Assembly: GCA_963920635.1 (NCBI GenBank)
Contig: OY987299.1
Location: forward strand, 115,755,373 to 115,819,372
DNA length: 64,000 nucleotides
Source of the DNA: Pseudeuparius sepicola
Taxonomy: Eukaryota > Arthropoda > Insecta > Coleoptera > Anthribidae
Direction of reading: 5' to 3'
In this document: positions 33,589 to 46,700 of the stretch, one piece after another
Position numbering within the stretch: the first letter of the stretch is position 1
How the letters are laid out: every line of letters starts with the position of its first letter
Notes under the pieces: model-generated
Seen by the model: only the letters and a program-made list of their open reading frames with translations
Databases searched by the model: none
What the model was told of the DNA's origin: nothing
Position numbers and translations under genes: made by a program

Positions 33589-34866
33589 TATATTGTTTTT
33601 TTTTAGTCTTTAATTAAACTACATTTTCGGTCATGGTCTTCTCTAAAACGGCTTCATGTTATGATGTTTGCTTTTTCCTCCAAATAGATCATGCTTTTTT
33701 TAATTTATCCAAATCCGCTACAGATTTTAAATAAAAATGAATTTATTTAATATGGGTCAGTCAATATACACGGCTCCTTTTTTTTAAAAAATCAAATATG
33801 TTAAGTTTTGACTCATACCTTTGTCTATTCCTTTGCGCAAAATGATTATGCACAAATTTATAGTTATAGTCTAAAAATAACGTGTTTGCACTTCCGTTTT
33901 CGAACCACCTGACATTTCTGGTAGCCTTTACCGACACTATTGGTTACGATTAGGGAAATGTAGTTCAGTTATACATCTAGAGATGGCGCAGAAAATGCTT
34001 AGCTAACCTTTTTTAATTACGCCATTATTTATCATTATTTATCTAAATAAGAAACTGTTAATTCGTAGGTGTTCAATAAAAAAGGATTTATTTGTTAAAA
34101 ATTAATCGCTTGAGGTAATTGCATTACAAAAGAATGTATAACACTCGGTATAACATGTTTTTACCCTAAATAATTTTTAATTTTTTTTTAACATAGAAAT
34201 TGACAGCAGGTACAAAATTAAATTTGATTATTTACCGAACCACTTGCAACTATGTACATGTACTCTGCCCTGTTTAATAAAAACGCCTTATATGCAAAAA
34301 CATGGTTTTGAGACAATAATTAAGTTTTCGTGTTTTGCCTCCTGCCATCCACAGTTTTTAAATATCGAAAGCAATCTTTTTGGTTTTGGGAATATAACCA
34401 CAGGATAAACTCCCTCAACTGTGATATAATACCAAATTCATTAAAAATTTTCCTGATGAATATCTTGCTAATTTATTTGAAGCTTTTGAAGACAGTGCAT
34501 ACATTTTATTATTCAAAAAAGCTATAAAAAACATTTGAACTTAATCATTCATTCTTTTGAAATATGTATATGGCCTTTACTTATAAATAATACAAATTTT
34601 AATATATATGGCAAATGAACTAACAATTCGCAGGATCGATGTGCCGTATATGCTACAGATAAGGCAACTACTTGATATATCTTTACACATGGTGGAGAAG
34701 TAAAGAAGTAAAGTAAGTACGAAAACGAAAAAATAATAGAAATGTTTTCATTAAACAGGGCAGAATTAGTCTAAGAATGATAATACAAAAGTGACAAATT
34801 GTTATTATAATTATTTTAAAAAAATTTGTTCTACGCACATCAAAATTTCAAACCCACAATGATCAC
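33589..34866. other. Intergenic 3' of PIGT, no gene seen
   Basis: AT-rich. No coding region or repeat pairing could be supported. On the minus strand an AATAAA lies at 34510-34505, a plausible poly(A) signal about 360 nt after the PIGT stop. Another lies at 34477-34472. Confidence 0.4.
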
Positions 34867-36593
34867 TCACTTTCTTACAAAATCCATCACTTTACTCTTC
34901 AACCTAGCGAACAACTTCTCATTACTCTTCACCTTCAGCACTAATCTTTTAGTTGTGATATTATGTAATGGTCCAAACGCTAACGCTACCACTGTACACA
35001 CCAAACATATAACATTGTAAGGCATACTAAAATCAGGCGTAGGTAACGTAACCACAATAGGTTCGGTCCTCACCTGAACCAAATATCCACTACGCGAGGC
35101 ATTAAACGAGTCTGAAATCATAGCCCCATCCTGTGGCAAACCTGTAAAGTTACGTGCTAATGGCAAATAACATGAAACCACGGCGAAACTTATGTAGAAC
35201 CCATGATTTGCATCTGGCGGATATTCCTGCCATTTGAGGAAAATATAATCAAAATCGAACATAACCGAAGTAGAAGATTTCGGAGGCACGGTTACTAGAA
35301 GTTCTAAATAATACGGTTTTTCCCGTTGTCTACCTGGAGAATATCTGATCGCTCTAGGTTGGATTACCGCACCATTTGACGTTATCTTCAAAGTGTGTAA
35401 ATAGACTAAAACATACCATGGAATGTTCTGAAGAATGACGACATCGAGGCTTGTCCAATGGTTGTTGTATATCTTCGTTACGAAGCCACCTTTTTCTTGT
35501 CCATAGCCGATTGTGTATTGATTGGCGTAAATTGGTGGAGGGATGTGCAGTGCTACATTATTATCTTGAAATTTAGCATTGACACTGAAAAAATCAGGTG
35601 GTGTCGTATACTTTGCAATTGTATTAACCTGACCACCTCTAAATGAAGTTAAAATAGTATCAGGTTGGGGCTGGATATCAAACTTTTGACTGTCGCGACT
35701 AGTTAAATCCACATAAACGTTACTTTCCTTTGCTAGTGGGCACTTTCCGTTCAATCCTATCCCGAATAGCTTCTTGAAATTCCAATTTCTTGTCCCTAAA
35801 ATGGCGTAGTCGTACACTAACTGCACAGATTGCTGAAGTTCTAAAGAAAGGCTATCACAGTTATCGTTTCTGCACACTGGCCTAAGCTTTAATGACAAAG
35901 AATGATATTTCGTATTGTGAATATATCCAGAGTTAAGTAACGATGCTAACCCATGCGAGCCGCATGGCAAGAGCTTCTTAAAGGGTGTTAAATTCTCTGT
36001 ACAAACAACTTCTCTAGGTAATGATGCATATCTAAGGTACGTATTGTTTACTTTAGGCCAATCGATGACTCCTTTAGGTTGGAACGTAAACTCGGGACTG
36101 ATGCTATTCTTTCCATCAACAAAGTTAAAAGAAGCACAAAGCAATCCCGAAAGAGTATTTGTCAAGAGTTTCCAGGTTTGGTCTACATCTTTGGTGTCAG
36201 GTTTGAACCACGCCCATACTTCAGCTCCTGCGGCAGAATCAATTATTGGATAGCCCCACTTTTCGTATCTCCATAAACCATTTGCCAAACTGACATGCAG
36301 TTCGTGTATGTTAAACTGTTGTATGATTTCACCGATGGCTCTAGGATATAGCCTTGCATGACGAACTGAAATGGACCAATAGGTCAAAAATTAAGAAGTA
36401 CCGAATAGAAAAATTACTTACAATTTTCTACTTCTGGCTCTATGTCCCATTTTGTAACGAATTGGAAGTGGGCATACAGTTGTTCACTGTAGAGGGGCTT
36501 TATGAAAAGTTCTTCGGTGAAAGATTCTTTTAATCCTGAGGTTAGGATGCTGCATATGAAGGTTAATAAAAGGATACTTATAATAATCATTGC
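34867..36593 (-). CDS. PIGT: GPI transamidase component PIG-T, two exons
   Basis: Exon 1 is 36593-36422 and exon 2 is 36365-34867, separated by a 56-nt GT-AG intron; the protein is about 556 residues, close to the family length of around 570. PIG-T is an ER-membrane subunit of the GPI-transamidase complex that attaches GPI anchors to proteins. The protein starts with a hydrophobic signal sequence (MIIISILLLTFICSIL). Family signatures are HELHVSLANGLWRYEKWG, AGAEVWAWF, LSGLLCASFNFVD, LPREVVCTENLTPFKKLLPC, RPVCRN, GYGQEKGGF and, before the C-terminal membrane segment, LPTPDFSMPYNVICLVCTVV. A basic cytoplasmic tail ends the protein. The TTG four codons upstream is in frame, but the ATG at 36593 is the normal start. 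The frame is intact. Confidence 0.95.
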
Positions 36594-37765
36594 AATTTGC
36601 AATCGTTTTTAAGTCCCACTATCATGAAATCATTGCTAAATTATAAATGTTCAACCTTAAATACACTACAGCGATATAAATTCAACTTCTGTGAAAATTT
36701 TAAAATTTTAGTTTTTTGTTTTATCACAAAATATATTAGTTTTATCACAGAATATTCTGTGGTTTTATCATGGAAAAGCGAGGTTAGGTCGGTGTCGGTA
36801 GACACTTGCATATATAAATCCTTTATCTATGACACTTGCCAAACTTCCTAGATTACCTGGAATTACAGGAAAAACCAGAGGCGTACTAGGGCGAATTGGG
36901 TAAGCGGTAAGCTAAATTTTCGGACCAGTGACTATACACTATACGCGACCAGGGCCTGGACTAACCTTGCTGGCCCTCGGCACTTTTTCTTTTTTTTTAG
37001 TTCGTGACTCGGATCATGAGCGGCGCTTCGGGCGTTACTGAGCTGAGGTGATATGTCGTCATGTGTCATGAGGGATTTTGTTGATTTTATTCATTGAGGT
37101 CATAGTTATCTCAGATTACTATGATTGAGGTAGTATTGGAGAGAAGAAGCTGTCACGTGACCCGAAACGGGTTCACCTACGTCAGAGATTACCAGAACAA
37201 AAGAAAAATATTACCTTTATAACTACTTTATAGGTATGTATTTTTCAAGGATTGCCTAAAGGGTGTTTCTTCCTTCGATTCAAAATAACCCCATATATTC
37301 TTTCGCAAGTTTTTTATAATTTTACTAGGAATACTGTTTAATCAGACCCTGGCGTGTCAGCCATATTGATCACAGACTTGAACCCCCTGAACCCGTTTGC
37401 TATATGCGACAAAGTAATGTTATGGCGCCTCCCCCCCATACTACCTCAATGGTATATGTATAACCAATGACGTCAGAACCTTTTGACGTCATTGTGTATA
37501 ACGTATTTCAACCACAATTTCAACAACAGAAATCTCGCTCTTTTAATAAAAATCTCGCTCGTTGTTGACAGGATAGCACGCTCGAAAAAACAAAGGTGTG
37601 TGGTGTGTGGCAACGCTGCTTGACAGTTGAAACCTGAGATCTAATAAACGGTTGGTGCTCGAGGGGGCAGGGGGGGAGTACTCCTGAGTAGCTCTGGAGT
37701 GCTCTAAGTGTAATACCCGAAAGCGTCTAAGGAAAGAAAGTTGTCTAAGCTCCATAGAGATCATA
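36594..37765. other. PIGT upstream region, no gene seen
   Basis: The first few hundred bases upstream of the PIGT start should hold its promoter, but no element could be assigned. Positions 36860-37745 contain short GC-richer stretches, such as the C-run near 37420-37436 and the G-rich block near 37660-37680. The minus-strand frame at 37543-37764 is not a recognisable protein. Confidence 0.4.
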
Positions 37766-38681
37766 TACAGCGCTATTCATAAAGTTTGCACCAAATGGTA
37801 AAATTTTGTATTATTCTATTTTTTGAAAACCTGATTTTAGGATATGTTGGCAATGTCTTGTTTACACTATTGCGCCTAAAGAAGGTCGTGACGTCACAGC
37901 CCATGCCTGTCAAATTTGACATTTAAAATAAAAAATTGGGAAAAATCAGGTTTGCCTTGAAAATATCCAAAAAAGTTATTAAGAAAATGTGTTTGTATTG
38001 TATTATTTTCCCCATATTCAAATTTTCAAAAGGATATTATTATAATATAATATTCTTACTTGATATTCCTGGAATTGAAACTGAATCCATAACATTCGAT
38101 ACAAAACTGTACCCTTACATTATTACAATTCTGTTTCACTGAATTTTAAAAAAATGGATGGTTTTGATGTAAAAATATTACAACAACGGCCCAGGGAATA
38201 AACTTATCATAATATGAAAGAGTTTTAATTTGCACCAAGATTGCATTCTTACAGAATAGCTATTTTAAAAAATCTCTTGTTTTTCCTTAACTTTGCATTG
38301 AAATTTATTTGTATTGTTATGGTTTAGTAAGAGGGCAACCACTAAATAAATTTCTTCGATTATTTGCGGGAAAAAAATATCGAGTACCGGTTTGAAGAGA
38401 AATTATTAAGAAAAAACGAATATCGTGATATCCTTCTGAAAATTTGCATAGGGGCACAATAATACAATACAAACACATTTTCTTAATAACTTTTTCCGAT
38501 ATTTTGAAGGCAAACCTGATTTTTTCCAATTTTATATTTTAAATGTCAAATTTGACAGGCATGGACTGTGACGTCACGACCCTTTTTAGGCGCAATAGTG
38601 TAAACAAGACATGCACCAACATATCCCAAAATTAGATTTACAAAAAATATAATATGCAAACTTTATGAATAGTACTGTGTA
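37766..38681. mobile_element. Fold-back MITE, TACAGCGCTATTCATAAAG ends (full copy)
   Basis: The left end TACAGCGCTATTCATAAAGT is mirrored by CTTTATGAATAGTACTGTGTA at the right. The arms share GTCGTGACGTCACAGCCCAT, CTGTCAAATTTGACATTTAA and TTAAGAAAATGTGTTTGTAT with their complements. It is the reference copy for the deleted relative at 17467 and the interrupted relative at 54104. It sits inside a tandemly duplicated sequence: CATAGAGATCATATA before it and GGTAGAGTGCTGG after it are joined, without the insertion, near 38927-38953. Confidence 0.8.
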
Positions 38682-38685
38682 TGGG

Positions 38686-39160
38686 TAGAGTGCTGGATGA
38701 TGTTTTTTTACATAGGATGCGCGGAAAGTCTTTGACGAATTTGAAATCATAAATAGTAAAAAATAGTAATAAATAGTCCCAGTCGACATGCGCATTTGCA
38801 ATTTGAGGTAGTGTTTTGTGAAACATGACACTCTTTGACAGCCTTTTGACAGCGGCAAACTAAGTATAACCCAAGGATAGTTTAACAGACCACCATCCTT
38901 GAGTATAACCTACCGTTGTTTCATAGAGATCATTTATATAGGTAGAGTGCTGGACGATGTTTTTTATACATAGGATGCGCGGAAAATCTTTGACGAATTT
39001 AAAATCATAAAATAGTAAAAAATAGTAATAATTAGGCCAAGTGGACATGCGCATTTGCAATTTGAGGTAGTGTTTTGTGAAACTTGACACTCTTTGACAG
39101 TCATTTGACAGCGACAAACTAAGTATAACTTACCGTTGTTTGCATCATAGACGCTTTGGG
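38686..39160 (+). repeat. Tandem duplication, about 255-bp unit
   Basis: Unit A (about 38686-38940) and unit B (about 38941-39160) share GGTAGAGTGCTGGA.GATGTT, ACATAGGATGCGCGGAAA, CATGCGCATTTGCAATTTGA, GGTAGTGTTTTGTGAAAC and AAACTAAGTATAAC in the same order. Part of a preceding unit lies left of the MITE at 37766. Unit A has an additional segment with a short hairpin (CCAAGGATAG...CATCCTTG). No protein is recognisable. Confidence 0.75.
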
Positions 39161-39241
39161 GCATAATTTTTTCGATTTTCAGCTAATTAATAATAGTTTC
39201 TTCGCCTTTTAGCTGTTTGAGTGTTTTATCTAATTAAGTGA

Positions 39242-39550
39242 TCATCTCGAAAATGTTCTGCTCATTTTACACCAGAGTGTTTAAAAACAAAACGATTTAA
39301 AACGCAGCTAATTGAAAATGCGGTACCAACTCTTCTATTAAAACCACCTAAACCATCATTTAAGTAAGTATATTAACATAATTGTGGTGTAAGAAACTAT
39401 TAGTTGCTTATTTGTTTTAGTGTTAAAGTAGATGAAAACAAGTCAAGTTTTAGCATCAGTGAAGCAAATTCTAGTAGTTTGGACGAAACTAGTTTTACAG
39501 GTATAAACGAACCTAGTTGTAGTTATCGAAGTCTTGACAGTCCACGTTGA
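39242..39550 (+). pseudogene. THAP-domain protein fragment (C-terminal half of domain), spliced
   Basis: Two joined exons, 39242-39363 and 39421-39550 (57-nt intron, GTAAGT...TTTTAG), give a continuous frame ending at a TGA. The first encodes RKCSAHFTPECLKTKRF and LIENAVPTLLLKPP: the CxxHF zinc ligands and the conserved AVPT box that closes a THAP DNA-binding domain. The second is a Ser-rich tail. An in-frame TGA lies at 39239-39241, and no exon with the first zinc ligands (CxxxC) was found upstream, so it is truncated or its start is displaced. It could be the end of a still functional gene, but decay is more likely. Confidence 0.55.
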
Positions 39551-40718
39551 GGTGAGCTTAATTTATTATCAATATACAAGTTTGTATGGAGATAGTAATT
39601 CAGAAAAACAACCACTGTTTTGAATTGCGCGGTCTGAAGGTCTAATGCGCATGTTCCTTAGGCCCATGCGCAATTCCACAATTTGCTATAAAAGTGACTT
39701 GTTCAGGACTCTACCTATGGGCGAGTTTTTAAAGTCAACACAAATATGCGACGGAATCCATCAAGCCAATCACAAGTGCAAAAATTTTTGAACGATCCAA
39801 TCACATTGCTTTGATGGATTTCCATCACATATTTGTGAAGACTTTAAATATTCGCCCTATATATATTATCTCTATGGTAGATGCGCAAGAACGTAGAATG
39901 CCCATAAACCAATGACGTCAGGTTTTGACGTCATTGCCATAAACCTTTTTTTATATATGTCTGTGAGGAAGCCGCTACCCCCTATAGCGCCTCGTTGACG
40001 TTGACAGTTTTGACAATTAATTTTGGCGTGTTCTCTTCCTGCGACGTTTGGTCTTTTACAAAATGGACGCAGCAGTAATAATCGAGGAATTTCCCTCGTA
40101 AATTGCGCCTATTCGCATAAGTTTGTGTGGTTTTTAAGATGACTATCAATTCGGAAGGCAATATGTGAAACTGTGTAGTGGCCGTCTGAAGAAAAGTGCT
40201 TTCAGCGGACGATCAATACAAACAAACAAAAGTTCTCATTAGCTTGGTCAGGCCACAGGCGTCGATTTAAGTTTGACTAGAACCGGGTACACATTCGTCA
40301 ACTTTCTCTGTTGTTCTACCTATTATTATAGGAATCCTTATTAATTTCTGCTTTAAATTAATAAAAAAGTAAAAAGCCAGTACCACCTCTGCTTGTTTTT
40401 CCTGTTCCGCATGTTATTATAGTGTGTAAGAAAATTATGTAGAAACAGGATCTGTCGTAACATTTATTCTGTATTAGATTTTGTAATAAAGTATCCCCAA
40501 AACCACCACATAACTGTTATTTTTGTTTACATAAACAGCAACCTCACACCCAGAGCCTTACTTAATACATTACACTTTATACATATTGAAAATAAAATTT
40601 AAGTTCTTATAAGAAGCCGCAAAGCAATCGATCTGCCATACGACAGGTTTGTTTCGAAAATTTTCTCAAATTAATTCTCAACAATCCTTTTAGGTATTTC
40701 ATTTCATAAACTGTAACA
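39551..40718 (+). promoter_or_regulatory. Upstream and probable 5' UTR region of the pps-like gene
   Basis: The stretch around 39990-40110 is GC-richer and precedes a plausible 5' leader. A short upstream frame starts at 40062 (12 codons, then TAA). A splice-acceptor-like CCTTTTAG at 40687-40694 would place the start codon at 40719 in a second exon. No core promoter motif can be assigned. Confidence 0.35.
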
Positions 40719-43700
40719 ATGGCAAACAGCGTAGTCAAGGTAACTGATGTAACAGACGACATGATCAGTGACAGCTTGCTGCTGTTAGTTGGTGAAGATG
40801 GAACAGTGACTCCGGATCGACAAACAGTGGAATCGTATTTGAGTAAGTTGTAAAATATTTGTCATTACTCATTTATTTTCGATAAAATTGCAGATAGCAA
40901 AAACGGGCCCACAAACCTGCAGATAATGCACATCGAGAAAGGGGACCTAAAAGGTATCGATGTGTCTATCGATAACGTTACTTACATGCCTGGAGATATT
41001 AATATCAATAACGTGGTAGAAGGTATTGCAGAAATGTTAATTGTGGAGTGAATAAACACCTAATTATTTTGAGCACTGAAATAAGCATATTTGTAGTAGA
41101 AAATCAATAGCTTACATCTTTTTTCTTTAAATGAATATAATAAATTATTCTTAAGTTTTGTTTTCAGAGGTGATGCTAAATTCTGTCATATCTTGCTTGA
41201 TTTCTGGCAACACACCAAGTGAATTGACCAAGAAGGAACAAAGTTATTCGGAAGAATCACAAAAGCTTGTATATTTTATATTTTCTCTAATAAAGATCTC
41301 AAAAACTACATAAAACATCACGTTTATTTAAGGGAAAACAAAACAGTCTTGTTCTTTTAAAACTTATCGAATAAAACTTACCAATATCAAATTTTGAAAT
41401 TTCAAATTTAAATTCGTAGGCAAAGCTTAGAGTAAAGTTAGATATTGAAATATACTTAAATTAATTTTAAATTTTATATCATTTATTTTTTTACCTTTTA
41501 AATTACAATTAGGTAATATAATTTTGTTTCCATTAAATGGAGATAAATGAATAAGAAATAAAAAAAACAATGCAGTCTATAGTTCTAAAGTAATAGCAAA
41601 TTTAGTATCAACAAAATTCTTTACAAATAGAAGTACTTTGTTGAAAAGTAGTGTTTTGTTTTCCTTTAAATAATTGCTGCAAATATGAAAAAAAAAAAAA
41701 ATTGTAGAATGCCCTAATTTTCGTAAATATTGTATGAAGGATTTTTAAAATTTGCAGAAACAATATGCAATGTGGCTCTATCTTTTGTTTTGAATTTTTA
41801 CTACGAACATGCCAATTAGGTATTTCACAAAAATTTAAACACGTTATGCAACCTCTGTTATTTCAGATATCATAATAGAAGATACAACTAAATTAGCAAA
41901 TCAATCCGGAATTAGTACTGAGATAATGGACGAAGTTGCAAGAAACCTATACGCTTTTAGGTTAGACCACGACTACACTCCCTTGACCTCCCCAAAACGA
42001 ACCACTCCTTCTCCTACAGTAGTCGAAGATGAATTAGCTAAAACAATGAGCATTTTGCATGGCTCTGAGGATTTAGAACCATCGAAAACGGTAACAGACA
42101 CGACAGTGGAAGAAAGGAGAAAACCTGCTGAGGCTCCATTCAAGAAGACTGTTTCAAAAGCGAAAGAGAAGGGGGTTGTAGAAGACAAAAAGGAGACTGA
42201 GAAGAAGTCGGTTAAATCTAAGCCGAAACTAATTCATACGCGGCCAGCAAAAGGTCAGCGAGGTAAAGGTAGGCCAAAGAAGAAGGTAGAAGAAGAGGAG
42301 GAGGAGGAGGAAAATGAAACAACTTCTGGTAGTGAAGAAGAGGACTATGAGAGTTCAGAAGAAGAAGATACAGATATGTTTGACGATGAAAATGATTCAG
42401 ATTTTGATATTGAAGAAGAGATTCGAGCTAAGCAAGGAAATAAGGGAAGAAAACAAACTAAATCTGAATTGAAAGCACCTGAATCACCGCCGAAAAGAGC
42501 GACTGCCAGGCGAGTGTATCAAGCTGCTAGAGTTAAAAAAGAAAAACAAGAGGAAGCTACAGCAAAGCAAGAAGTTAAGCAGGTTGAATCCAAACCAGAC
42601 GAAAAGGAAAATTTGGAGAAGCCGGAAAAAGCTGAAGTCGAACCCGAACCTCAAGAAAAGTCCGAAGACTCCAGCAAAACTGAAACCAAACCCGAAGCTC
42701 AAGAAAAGAAGCCCCCAAAGAAAGAAAAGAAGCCACCTAAACCCATTCCAAACGATTTTGCATTATTTTCTACGCCGGATATTATTCGGACAGTCGGTGG
42801 TAAAAAACCCGGCACCCCTGGTACACCAGAAACCCCCAAAACACCTAACCTACCAAGCACACCTAAACCTGCGAAAATTACGCAAGAATCACGATCGAAA
42901 TCCAGTTCGGAAAGTCGCTCCGATCCTTCCACACCATCCAAACACAATAGGCACAGTGCGGAAGGAAAAAATGAACGTGACAAAGAGAAAGGGAAAGAAA
43001 AACATTCGAACCATCAGCGTAGTGGCACAGAGACAAAACACAAAGACAGTAGTGTTACTAAACACAAAGAAAAAGATAAGAGTGTTAGCACTGATAAGGA
43101 TAAATCAAAACGTATGAGTATTGAAGAAAAAACTGAACACAAACATGTGCCAAAACACGAGTCAAAAAAATCAGACGAGACTTCTCTCTCTACAGAATCT
43201 AGCTCAACCTCTCAGTCTTCTGAAACAAATAGCACTTCGGCAACAACTCTTCCAGTTTCTGAGGTGACGAACGGAGATCCCACTATAGATCCAAATACTA
43301 TAAACTTGGATACGACAGGATTGGATCTGGATCAGTCGATACTCGATAACATAAACAACGATATGATATCGGAGGATATATTGTATCAGGTGGCGCAACA
43401 GCTGGTTTCGAACACAGAGTTGCAGAATGCCATTGATAAAGGAATAAACGAGGGGGTGTTGGATACCAGTGCGATTGGGGGGCCTATGGACATAGAGCAG
43501 CCCCGGCAAGCACATGATGAGGAGGTAAGGATGGTATTTTTGTGTAAGTTTTTTATATCCAAGGCAATATTACAGTCCGGCAAACGAAAGAAGTCCAATG
43601 AAAAACTCAGTCTAAGCGCCATCCGTATGTTATTTATGTGGGCATGGGCGGTTAGACTGAGTTTTTCATTGGACTTCTTTCATTTGCCGGACTGTAAGTA

Positions 43701-46700
43701 ATATGTCCAGTGCAATTTGAACATTCAACATTTTTTGAAAAATCTCGGAAAAATGATACATTAGTTATGAATTTTTTTGTAATCCTGAGGAATTTTTAAC
43801 ATTGTCACTTGAAGTGAGATGTATGACGAGTTCAGTCATAGCAGTTATTAATCCAATAATATATGAACATAATACACTTTTAGACTGATTACAAAATTGC
43901 TTAAGATTTACATACTGATCTCTTATAAAATGGCATGGTGGGAAATTCAACATATTGTTTACAAAACAATATTAAGATGAATAATAAAATGGAACTAAAT
44001 ACTTAGCCATCCTTTATTTCATCATTCCAGCATCTAAGATCTAATTAGAACTATTAGGAGTATCGGTTTTCTCTTATCAGATTTATCAAGGCAACCTTAG
44101 CACCCCTCGAACAATTCAAATAATTATCTTTTCTTTTTTAAAAATTAATTTTCTTTGACCTTTCATTCGTAATTATACAGGGTGGCCCACCACGAACTGC
44201 ATCGATCTATACAGGGTGATTCATTGGGAATGGGAAATCCCGAAACTGGGGGTAGGGGAGACCAAAATATTGCGATTGAGTCCAACATTGCTTAAACAAA
44301 TGTTGTTTGTTTGAGAGATACAGTGCGTTCAAGTTCTTATTTTTAAATTGTATTATGGCTATATCTACCAAAATAATCAAGCTGTCAAATGTCAATTTCT
44401 ATTTATCTCACAGAGGGCGCCACTTGCGCGGTTTTTGGATCGTGCTTTTACTCGTAACTTTTGTGAGGTTATCTTTTTTGTCCTGCAGGTTTGTCATTTT
44501 AGCGCACCTTTTCATTCTGCAACAAAAAGGTGCTCTTGTTCCATAACACGCAAATCAACCGTTTGCGTTTAAATTGCCAAAACGTGCCCCAAAACACCTG
44601 TTGACTTCAATATTCGAAAAATAAAATTTTCACCTACTACTTTCAAATGTTACAGATCAACTGTCTATTGAAAAATGAAGAAAAAATGCCAAATGAACAT
44701 TGGTCGAAACACATTTGTTTTCTTGAAATGGGGTGTCCAAAGTTTGTCGAGTTTCAATCTGTTCCATTTTGAAAGTGAACATTTTTTGGGACATTGTTCA
44801 TATGGGTTTTTTTCTCGCTTTGAATGGTACAGTCATTGTAAATTTGTTTATTACCTACGGAGAATGCATCAAAGTTATATCACAAGTGATTTTTCTCTGA
44901 CACATCCATACTGTTTAAAATTTTGTATTATTTTTTTAACTGTGTTTGGTGATGGTTTTGTTTTTTGTGGATAGCGAGCCCCAAATGTATCGCACGTTTT
45001 TGATATTACTTTGTTGCATTCTCCGTAATTTAAATAATCTTCGTTTGTGTAATTTAAGCGCGCCGGCATTATTGTTGACAATAATTTATAAACCAAGTGA
45101 CATTTCCTCAGCCGCGATTGTATTTTCAACGTCCACGGCTAATATGATTTTCCAAGCGTTAAGCAAACCCCGCATTTTATGGGCGAAAGTGTGTTTTTCG
45201 TAAATTAATCGAAAATTACTGCATTTAGGTATAGGAAACCTTACACAAAGTTGTCATCATTTTTAGTGGTGAATAAGATCGCATTAAAAAAAATGGGGGT
45301 TTCCATTTGAAAATTTCGAGATTTAAGCACATTTTGAATGTAATTTTTATTCATATTTTGTGAACACACTGTATAAGAACGGATTTATTTCTCAGCAGAG
45401 ATCACTAGGTCAGGGCTTCTGTTACACGATGCCAAAAATTCGTTTTGAAATTTCGTGGTTTCCTCGTATAAATTGCTAATTGACTTTAGGTCTGCATCTG
45501 TAATTTTTTTCGGAAAAATGCAAATATCTCAAAAACGGTTGGATTTAGACATAGGACATGTTGCATGTTTTTGTTCCGAAATGATGCCTAGAATCCAAAA
45601 ATGCAATAATATGCAGAGTGTTCCATTTGAGATAAGAAAGTTGATATCGATTTCCGGTATAACCGGAAGTGCCAGATTCACCAAAATATTTTAGTTGAGC
45701 AGCGCCTATCGGCATTAGTGAGGTGCCAAATTTTCAGAATTTTCCTACTTTTAGTTTTCCATATATAGATCGATGCAGTTCGTGGTGGGCCACCATGTAT
45801 GTTACCTTTCTGACAAATCCACATGTATTATTCTAAATTGAATATTTATCGACTAGTTTCTGAGCAAAGCTTAAAGTGTTGACTGAAGAATTATCCTCAC
45901 CCAACGCTTAAAGCCTGCGGAAATGGCGTTTTTTTCGTTTTTATTAACTCCCTGACATAATAACCAAAAGTAATTTTTCATAATTTCTTAACTTCAGTTT
46001 TTCCTGAAATTAGCAAACACTTTTAACAAATTTTGGTCTTAGAACTACGAAAACTATTTTTTCTTGCAAATATTACTGTCAAAAGAAATAAAATTTTCTT
46101 ATGTGTTTTATAATGTTTTCAGAATAGGTAAATCGCTGAGATGAAAATATTGGATATTAATTTTGTTACATTTTTATTGTTTTAGGACACACCAAGCAGT
46201 GACATCATCAAACAGGGAACTCAGATCGTACGGCCAGATGGTAGAATCGTGGTAATTCCACCAATAGAACGTCCTACAACAAGAAGCAGGAACAAAAGGG
46301 GTGACGAACACAGCAAATTACCATTCAAGTAAGTTTTTTATAATTACTTTTTATTTGATTTGCAGTTTGGTTTTAGCAAAATTTTACATTTGCTTATTGT
46401 TAGGTGGTGTTAATATGAGCTGCAAACGCTAGTTAGCAACTCTTAAGAACTTGGATGTCTTTATTAGTAATTATTTGTTAGACTCGTAAAATAAACTAAA
46501 ACTCGTAAAATGAACTGGACCGCCATTGGGCCCTAACCCCTCCACCAATTTTTAGCTATCCGGCAGAGGGTGCGGGCGTCCGCCTGGATAGCTGCCATTC
46601 GGGCCTATTCTAGGAGATTTAGTGTGCATTCTAGGGAAGAAGCGAAATTTGTGGTGGCAACACAAAATGACATTTGACTACGGGCAACCACGTTACTCGT

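Noticed and set aside
34867..36387. PIGT as a single-exon gene starting within 36387
   Set aside because: A signal-peptide exon at 36593-36422 with a GT-AG intron restores the expected N-terminus and length.
39134..39164. Minus-strand mini-exon MPQSVYDANNG with a GTAAGT-like donor
   Set aside because: Only 31 nt, no continuing exon in phase could be found, and the following sequence is the tandem repeat.
42484..42983. Long minus-strand frames opposite pps exon 3
   Set aside because: They mirror the Lys/Glu/Pro-rich coding strand, giving Phe/Leu/Ser-rich nonsense with no domain.
41867..43524. Reading pps exon 3 as a stand-alone gene starting at 41926
   Set aside because: The frame is open upstream to a good acceptor at 41866 and joins in phase to exons 1-2; the Met at 41926 is internal.
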